Shown piece after piece: positions 54,365-59,966 of a DNA stretch of 59,966 nucleotides. Source of the stretch: Roseburia sp. (lineage in GTDB: Bacteria > Bacillota > Clostridia > Lachnospirales > Lachnospiraceae); assembly GCA_023667765.1 (NCBI GenBank), contig JAMOZS010000009.1, forward strand, positions 1 through 59,966, given 5' to 3'. The translations under genes and the position numbers were made by a program. Each line of letters starts with the position of its first letter. The first letter of the stretch is position 1. The notes under the pieces are model-generated. The model was not told the origin of the DNA, ran no database searches, and was given only the letters and a program-made list of their open reading frames with translations.

Positions 54365-54655
54365 ATGTTAGTGCTGATTACATATGATGTAAATACGAAA
54401 GATGCATGTGGCAGTAAGCGTTTGCGACAGATTGCAAAGCAATGCGTTAATTATGGTCAAAGGGTTCAGAATTCCGTGTTTGAGTGCTTGCTGGATGCAG
54501 CTCAATGCCGGGTGTTGCAGGATAAGCTGCTGTCGATTATGGATAAGGAGAAGGACAGCCTCAGATTTTATTATCTGGGCAATAAATATGAAACAAAAAT
54601 TGAACATTATGGCAAGGATGAGGGGTATGCGCCTGAAGGGGTTCTGATGGTTTGA
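54365..54655 (+). CDS. cas2: Cas2, type I-C
   Basis: 96 residues, RBS GGAGGG. Ferredoxin fold with LITYDVNTKDACGSKRLRQI at the start, then NYGQRVQNSVFECLLD. Structural partner of Cas1. Followed directly by the leader. Confidence 0.95.
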   Translation: MLVLITYDVNTKDACGSKRLRQIAKQCVNYGQRVQNSVFECLLDAAQCRVLQDKLLSIMDKEKDSLRFYYLGNKYETKIEHYGKDEGYAPEGVLMV

Positions 54656-54825
54656 CTGCGAAGCCTAAGCGCCCATATATTTCTGGGCAGGTTCGCGCAA
54701 TGATTGTGAAGGAAAAGGAGGATATTTTTAATGATATACTTAAAGAAGTAAAGGTAGTTATGATAGATTTGTGAATATTGCGAGAAAAGGAAATACTGTG
54801 TTATTTTTTTTCGGTAATATTTGCT
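54656..54825 (+). promoter_or_regulatory. CRISPR leader
   Basis: 170 nt, AT-rich near the array. At its start TGCGAA...GGTTCGCGCA forms an imperfect inverted repeat, a feature common after cas2 in I-C loci. It should carry the array promoter and the spacer integration signals; no hexamers can be named with confidence. Confidence 0.8.
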
Positions 54826-57800
54826 GTCTCACTCCGCATGGAGTGAGTGGATTGAAATAATAGCACGAAAAGCCTTAAACAATACTTTCCTTGTCTCACT
54901 CCGCATGGAGTGAGTGGATTGAAATATACTGTAGATATTATCCTTAGAATGGTATGTATGTCTCACTCCGCATGGAGTGAGTGGATTGAAATATGTACTA
55001 CCTTAGTCATAACACCATACAATTTTGTCTCACTCCGCATGGAGTGAGTGGATTGAAATATCTGTTTTCAGTTTCTTCATTTCAAGTAATTGGTCTCACT
55101 CCGCATGGAGTGAGTGGATTGAAATAGCACATCAAGCAGATTAGGGATAGTTTCCAAGCGTCTCACTCCGCATGGAGTGAGTGGATTGAAATGATTAAAT
55201 TTATTGAGTATGTGAATGGAGATATGTCTCACTCCGCATGGAGTGAGTGGATTGAAATAAAAATATTTTCCTTGCATTTGGTAACCAATCTGCGTCTCAC
55301 TCCGCATGGAGTGAGTGGATTGAAATATGCGTTAGTTACAATATATCACGGAAAAAACGGTCTCACTCCGCATGGAGTGAGTGGATTGAAATACCGTACC
55401 AGAGCGCAACCATGTACGCTAACGCGTCTCACTCCGCATGGAGTGAGTGGATTGAAATTATCATAGATATCAGTAGATGTCTATAGATATCTGTCTCACT
55501 CCGCATGGAGTGAGTGGATTGAAATAATTATGGAAACAACAGACTGGGAAGAGGTAGCGGTCTCACTCCGCATGGAGTGAGTGGATTGAAATGTTGGATT
55601 GAGACCTTCCTTCCAAAACATCCATAGTCTCACTCCGCATGGAGTGAGTGGATTGAAATAATGTCTGCTCGGTTGTCAGTTCCGCCGTCCGTTGTCTCAC
55701 TCCGCATGGAGTGAGTGGATTGAAATACAAACTCTATTGCATCAGGATCCCAACCATCCGTCTCACTCCGCATGGAGTGAGTGGATTGAAATTTTTCGCT
55801 TTTGGCGTAATTGAAGCCGATAAACTGTCTCACTCCGCATGGAGTGAGTGGATTGAAATAAAAAATCCCCCGTCATAGTCCGCACTCTCCACCGTCTCAC
55901 TCCGCATGGAGTGAGTGGATTGAAATATCAGATACCAGTGTGTAGCCGGAAACCAGACCTGGTCTCACTCCGCATGGAGTGAGTGGATTGAAATACCACC
56001 TAAACGGAAGAGGCTGCGTATACCATACGTCTCACTCCGCATGGAGTGAGTGGATTGAAATAAAATCTAGTATAACAGAAAAATCAAATGGAGGAAGTCT
56101 CACTCCGCATGGAGTGAGTGGATTGAAATGCAAACCTTCCAGCACTCGCAAGTATCAATGCCCGTCTCACTCCGCATGGAGTGAGTGGATTGAAATACCT
56201 TCCTGCCCGTCCAGCCGATAGCTCAGCTTATGTCTCACTCCGCATGGAGTGAGTGGATTGAAATACAAAATGCGGTTGACTATGTATGCCGGGTATGGGT
56301 CTCACTCCGCATGGAGTGAGTGGATTGAAATTCCGAATACGTCTGTTATCTTCAATCTTCATCATGTCTCACTCCGCATGGAGTGAGTGGATTGAAATAA
56401 ATGTATCGCTTTTAAAGACAACATTATAGTAAGTCTCACTCCGCATGGAGTGAGTGGATTGAAATGCTTTCTATACACTTGGCTTTTGCTGTGGCTATGC
56501 GTCTCACTCCGCATGGAGTGAGTGGATTGAAATGCTATAACTAGATATTTTTTTCATATTCTTCTCGTCTCACTCCGCATGGAGTGAGTGGATTGAAATA
56601 CGGGTACTAGAGGGCTTACGAGTGCCCGAGGAAGTCTCACTCCGCATGGAGTGAGTGGATTGAAATAAATGTATCGCTTTTAAAGACAACATTATAATAA
56701 GTCTCACTCCGCATGGAGTGAGTGGATTGAAATAGTAAAAAGACATGTGTTATGATATTGTAAAAGGGTCTCACTCCGCATGGAGTGAGTGGATTGAAAT
56801 CTATACAGTAGGCTTTTGCTGATGAGTGACACGCGTCTCACTCCGCATGGAGTGAGTGGATTGAAATAAAATCTAGTATAACAGAAAAATCAAATGGAGG
56901 AAACGTCTCACTCCGCATGGAGTGAGTGGATTGAAATCCTTCTATCCAAGCGAATACCGTGAAGAAGAGCAGTCTCACTCCGCATGGAGTGAGTGGATTG
57001 AAATACCACCTAAATGGAAGAGGCTGCGTATACCATACCGTCTCACTCCGCATGGAGTGAGTGGATTGAAATAAAATCTAGTATAACAGAAAAGGAGAAA
57101 AAAAGAGTCTCACTCCGCATGGAGTGAGTGGATTGAAATATAGGATGTGACGGAGGAAACACCTGTTGTAGAGGTCTCACTCCGCATGGAGTGAGTGGAT
57201 TGAAATGCTGAAATGTTAATCTCACGCATTGTTTTTAAATGTCTCACTCCGCATGGAGTGAGTGGATTGAAATGGACATTTTTGTTATTGCCAGTAATCA
57301 TGCAGAGTCTCACTCCGCATGGAGTGAGTGGATTGAAATGGAGCACCGGCCAACATTGCGCTTACTGCTCTATACGTCTCACTCCGCATGGAGTGAGTGG
57401 ATTGAAATAGTTTGCGGCTGGGGTTTAATACATCTATATCCGTCTCACTCCGCATGGAGTGAGTGGATTGAAATATGGTGCAATCCTACTATGACGCTGA
57501 TGAAATGGAGTCTCACTCCGCATGGAGTGAGTGGATTGAAATGCAAAGGGTGTGATAGCCGCAAGAGGAAATATATGTCTCACTCCGCATGGAGTGAGTG
57601 GATTGAAATAAATTATTTCCGGTTTTAAAAAGGAGGATACATGTCTCACTCCGCATGGAGTGAGTGGATTGAAATTTTAATATTTGCCAGTATAAAACCG
57701 GCTGGAATGGTCTCACTCCGCATGGAGTGAGTGGATTGAAATGGTGTATTTGACGCATAAACATGATATGCCTGGAGTCTCACTCCGCATGGAGTGAGTG

Positions 57801-58612
57801 GATTGAAATAGATATTACAGCCTACAGCAGGCCAGTGGATAGAGTCTCACTCCGCATGGAGTGAGTGGATTGAAATGGGAGACATTTGAAGAATGGGGCG
57901 AACTTCCAGGTCTCACTCCGCATGGAGTGAGTGGATTGAAATTCTATTATATCAACGCAGCAGATTCAGACCTTGGTCTCACTCCGCATGGAGTGAGTGG
58001 ATTGAAATGTTCCTCCAGCTGTATTCTGCGGCTCTCCATCTCAGTCTCACTCCGCATGGAGTGAGTGGATTGAAATCCGTATCCGCAAAATAAGGTTTAG
58101 CAACGCCAGGTCTCACTCCGCATGGAGTGAGTGGATTGAAATAAATTTGCGGCTTCAAGCGTGTTTCTGCTGCCGCGTCTCACTCCGCATGGAGTGAGTG
58201 GATTGAAATAGATAGTCATAGAACCGCCCGGACACATTTTCCTGTCTCACTCCGCATGGAGTGAGTGGATTGAAATCGCACTATGCTTATTGGCCTGGCA
58301 TGTAAACAAAGTCTCACTCCGCATGGAGTGAGTGGATTGAAATCCCCTTCAAATCTTCCCTTATATCATATACGGATAGTCTCACTCCGCATGGAGTGAG
58401 TGGATTGAAATAGATAGTCATAGAACCGCCCGGACACATTTTCCTGTCTCACTCCGCATGGAGTGAGTGGATTGAAATTTGTCCACCACTTTTTAAATGG
58501 CGCTCTATTCTTGTCTCACTCCGCATAGAGTGAGTGGATTGAAATTTGTCCACCACTTTTTAAATGGCGCTCTATTCTTGTCTCACTCTGCATAGAGTGA
58601 GTGGATTTAAAT
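54826..58612 (+). CRISPR. Type I-C CRISPR array, 57 repeats and 56 spacers
   Basis: Repeats are 33 bp, starting GTCTCACTCCGCATGG and ending GTGGATTGAAAT; the inner CACTCC-GCAT-GGAGTG forms the hairpin. By counting every repeat start I get 57 (first 54826, last 58580). Spacers are 33-37 nt, mostly 34. The repeat is constant except the last two: 58513 has ATAGAG, 58580 also has CTGCAT and TTTAAAT. That marks the distal end and agrees with the leader at 54656. Several spacers recur as exact or variant copies (see findings). Confidence 0.99.
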
Positions 58613-58666
58613 CAATACTGGAAATATGATATTAGGAAACGTAAGAGGCTCTCTCTGCCGATATTG

Positions 58667-58732
58667 TCATATTCGGATTGCAATGACCGTATTTCCGCAA
58701 ACAGGACAGCGTACCCATTCTGTTTCTATCAT
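58667..58732 (-). pseudogene. Relic of a cysteine-rich KTR protein
   Basis: 21 residues, MIETEWVRCPVCGNTVIAIR and one more, then TGA. The start matches the small cysteine-rich KTR proteins carried by conjugative elements (usual form EWVRCPVCGNKTRL...). The next frame continues IRSLQSEYDN, suggesting a frameshift. Overlaps the end of the DUF998 gene. Confidence 0.5.
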
Positions 58733-59370
58733 CTTTTCTCACCCCTTTCAAAGCCACGATATAGGTAAAATCCTAATACAGCATTAAAGCCTGTGGCAGC
58801 AAATACACTGAAACGTTCTGGAATACCAAAAAATTTCCTCGGAACAATATTTGTGCCAATAGCTCCCGCAAACATGAGAAGTAACGCTATGGTCGCCCAA
58901 ACTGCCAAAGAGCGATATTGTCTGTTCCGATACCCGCCAACCATGATAACAATGAGAGAAACGATAGAAAGCAGCACCACAAGCACCGTCACAACATAAA
59001 TGTGCATAACATCTTGAAAAGCTCCTGCGTTTCCGCTGTCTGATAATGGGAACATTGCATACCCGACATTCGATACCCAGTTCATAACCGCAAAAAGATA
59101 AATACCTATGCGAAGCGTTTTTGTCAGCTTCCCTTGAATGAAGACGCAGACCAATGTAACGGAAACGACACCGCATACACCATATAAAGATGAAAGCTGC
59201 TGCCATAGCATTTGTGAGGGTGCATTACTCGCGCTCAAATCACTTACAGCCTGTGCCATCCAGTTATAGCCAGGATAGGCAAGCGGGGCAAATATAACCG
59301 CCGCCGTATAGGATAGCAACGACAATAAACCTAAAAGTCCTAATCTGTTAATCAAAGTTTTTTTCATCAT
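58729..59370 (-). CDS. DUF998 membrane protein
   Basis: 213 residues with six predicted membrane segments. The DUF998 pattern is clear: NWMAQAVSDLSASNAPSQML near the start, FPLSDSGNAGAFQDVMHIY in the middle, and FSVFAATGFNAVLGFYLYRG at the end. Function unknown. The start overlaps the stop of the TetR gene by 4 nt (ATGA), so it is translated with it. It is probably the regulator's target. Confidence 0.88.
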   Translation of the reverse strand: MMKKTLINRLGLLGLLSLLSYTAAVIFAPLAYPGYNWMAQAVSDLSASNAPSQMLWQQLSSLYGVCGVVSVTLVCVFIQGKLTKTLRIGIYLFAVMNWVSNVGYAMFPLSDSGNAGAFQDVMHIYVVTVLVVLLSIVSLIVIMVGGYRNRQYRSLAVWATIALLLMFAGAIGTNIVPRKFFGIPERFSVFAATGFNAVLGFYLYRGFERGEKR

Positions 59371-59966
59371 TCATTCCCTCCATATTGATTGCAAAACCAT
59401 TTTATAAATTCTTGTATCATACTTTGCGAAACAGGCTCACCGGAACAGGAACAGTCAAATTGATAATCCATCATGGCATGAATTGTCATAGCAAAAGAAG
59501 TCGCTGCCATATCAACGCTGTCAATGCTGATTTTTCCATGCGCCTGTAACGCATAGAAAAGGTTTTTTGTCGCAATTATCATTCGCCTTGTTTCCTCTGC
59601 CATAATCTTAGCAGCGTTAGGGTTAATTGCTCTTTCTGAATAAATCACCTTGTAAAACAAAAACATTTTCCCGCTGCTATTCATATTCACATAATTTGAT
59701 ACGCTTTGTTGCAACGCTTCTTCCATGCTTTTATCTTTGACGAATTCCCCATAGTCAATATCCGTTAAAGATAAGACTTCCTTTGACTTATCTCTGAAAT
59801 ACTGATACATAGCTTCTATGATTTCTTCTTTCGATTTGAAATGATTGTATAACGATGGCTTCCGTATTCCGATTTTTTCTGCTATCTGTGCCATAGATAC
59901 GTTGCTTAGTCCGTTCTCGGCTGCAAGCTCTAAGGTTACAAGCAGAATTTCTTCTTTTCTGTTCAT
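59367..59966 (-). CDS. TetR-family regulator
   Basis: 199 residues; the ATG is at the last base of the window, so the RBS is not visible. N-terminal HTH: ALELAAENGLSNVSMAQIAE-like, then KIGIRKPSLYNHFKSKEEII. The C-terminal ligand/dimer domain is helical and ends DCSCSGEPVSQSMIQEFIKW. It is coupled to the DUF998 gene. The true start could lie beyond the edge. Confidence 0.9.
   Translation of the reverse strand: MNRKEEILLVTLELAAENGLSNVSMAQIAEKIGIRKPSLYNHFKSKEEIIEAMYQYFRDKSKEVLSLTDIDYGEFVKDKSMEEALQQSVSNYVNMNSSGKMFLFYKVIYSERAINPNAAKIMAEETRRMIIATKNLFYALQAHGKISIDSVDMAATSFAMTIHAMMDYQFDCSCSGEPVSQSMIQEFIKWFCNQYGGNE

Noticed and set aside
54700-54772. Mini-ORFs in the CRISPR leader (ATG at 54700; ATG at 54731 with AAGGAGG)
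   Set aside because: Considered as a CreT-like toxin, but the codons are not convincing and the RBS-like stretch sits in an ordinary purine-rich leader.
55077-58093. Many open frames in the CRISPR array
   Set aside because: They arise from the repeat (encoding repeated LTPHGVSGLK or SHSAWSEWIE) and are not genes.

Overview
The window reads as chromosomal DNA of a spore-forming, anaerobic gut-type Firmicute, most likely Lachnospiraceae (Clostridium cluster XIVa). This is inferred from gene content: an AgrC/AgrA and AgrB/AgrD locus, a SipL-type DUF3794/LysM spore protein, an isoleucine T-box before a long IleRS, a PyrK/PyrD pair, and consistent GGAGG ribosome binding sites. No rRNA or tRNA gene was found.

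Left edge (1-3.1 kb): a partial membrane-anchored alpha/beta hydrolase, a small protein, a secreted-protein gene broken by an in-frame TGA and a frameshift, and debris of a mobile element, including the first 27 residues of a large serine recombinase. From 3.1 to 12 kb: a secreted transglutaminase-like protein with three 81-bp repeats, then a T-box leader, ileS and glgP. From 12 to 16 kb: an agr-type quorum-sensing locus with agrC-agrA on the minus strand and agrD-agrB divergent on the plus strand. The AgrD has no cysteine and a candidate serine-lactone ring. A short transcription unit with a 17-codon ORF follows. From 16 to 30 kb: secreted and lipid-anchored proteins, an aconitase-family hydratase, a degenerate LytM protein, an amidohydrolase, ddl, murF, a PrcB-like lipoprotein and plsC. 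From 30 to 41 kb: pyrC-pyrK-pyrD-sipL, pncB, a small Ser/Thr kinase, a PHP protein and an SDR. At 41.2-44.3 kb is a HelD-type ATPase fused to what looks like the N-terminal domain of a GH31 glycosidase. An ECF sigma factor and a DUF4179 anti-sigma-like protein follow.

From 46 to 58.6 kb lies a complete type I-C CRISPR-Cas locus: cas3, cas5c, cas8c, cas7c, cas4, cas1, cas2, leader, and an array of 57 repeats and 56 spacers. Several spacers are re-acquired variants of the same protospacer.

The most striking observation is just upstream of cas3. A solitary degenerate repeat on the minus strand keeps the 12-nt 3' end of the array repeat. It is followed directly by a spacer-like stretch that matches the cas3 5' untranslated region at 16 of 17 positions. 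The matched site is preceded by the type I-C PAM TTC. The only internal mismatch falls at guide position 6, where type I complexes do not pair. The stretch then runs into a hairpin followed by TTTT. This looks like a crRNA-like guide (CreR-type) by which the Cas5c/8c/7c complex could repress its own operon without cleaving it.

The right edge (58.6-60 kb) has a relic of a cysteine-rich KTR protein, a DUF998 membrane protein and a TetR regulator. A family of dispersed imperfect palindromes (CTAAGGAAGCGCTGATT...) occurs at 6.0, 38.3 and 41.0 kb, with a shorter relative at 51.6 kb whose first bases supply the cas8c stop codon.
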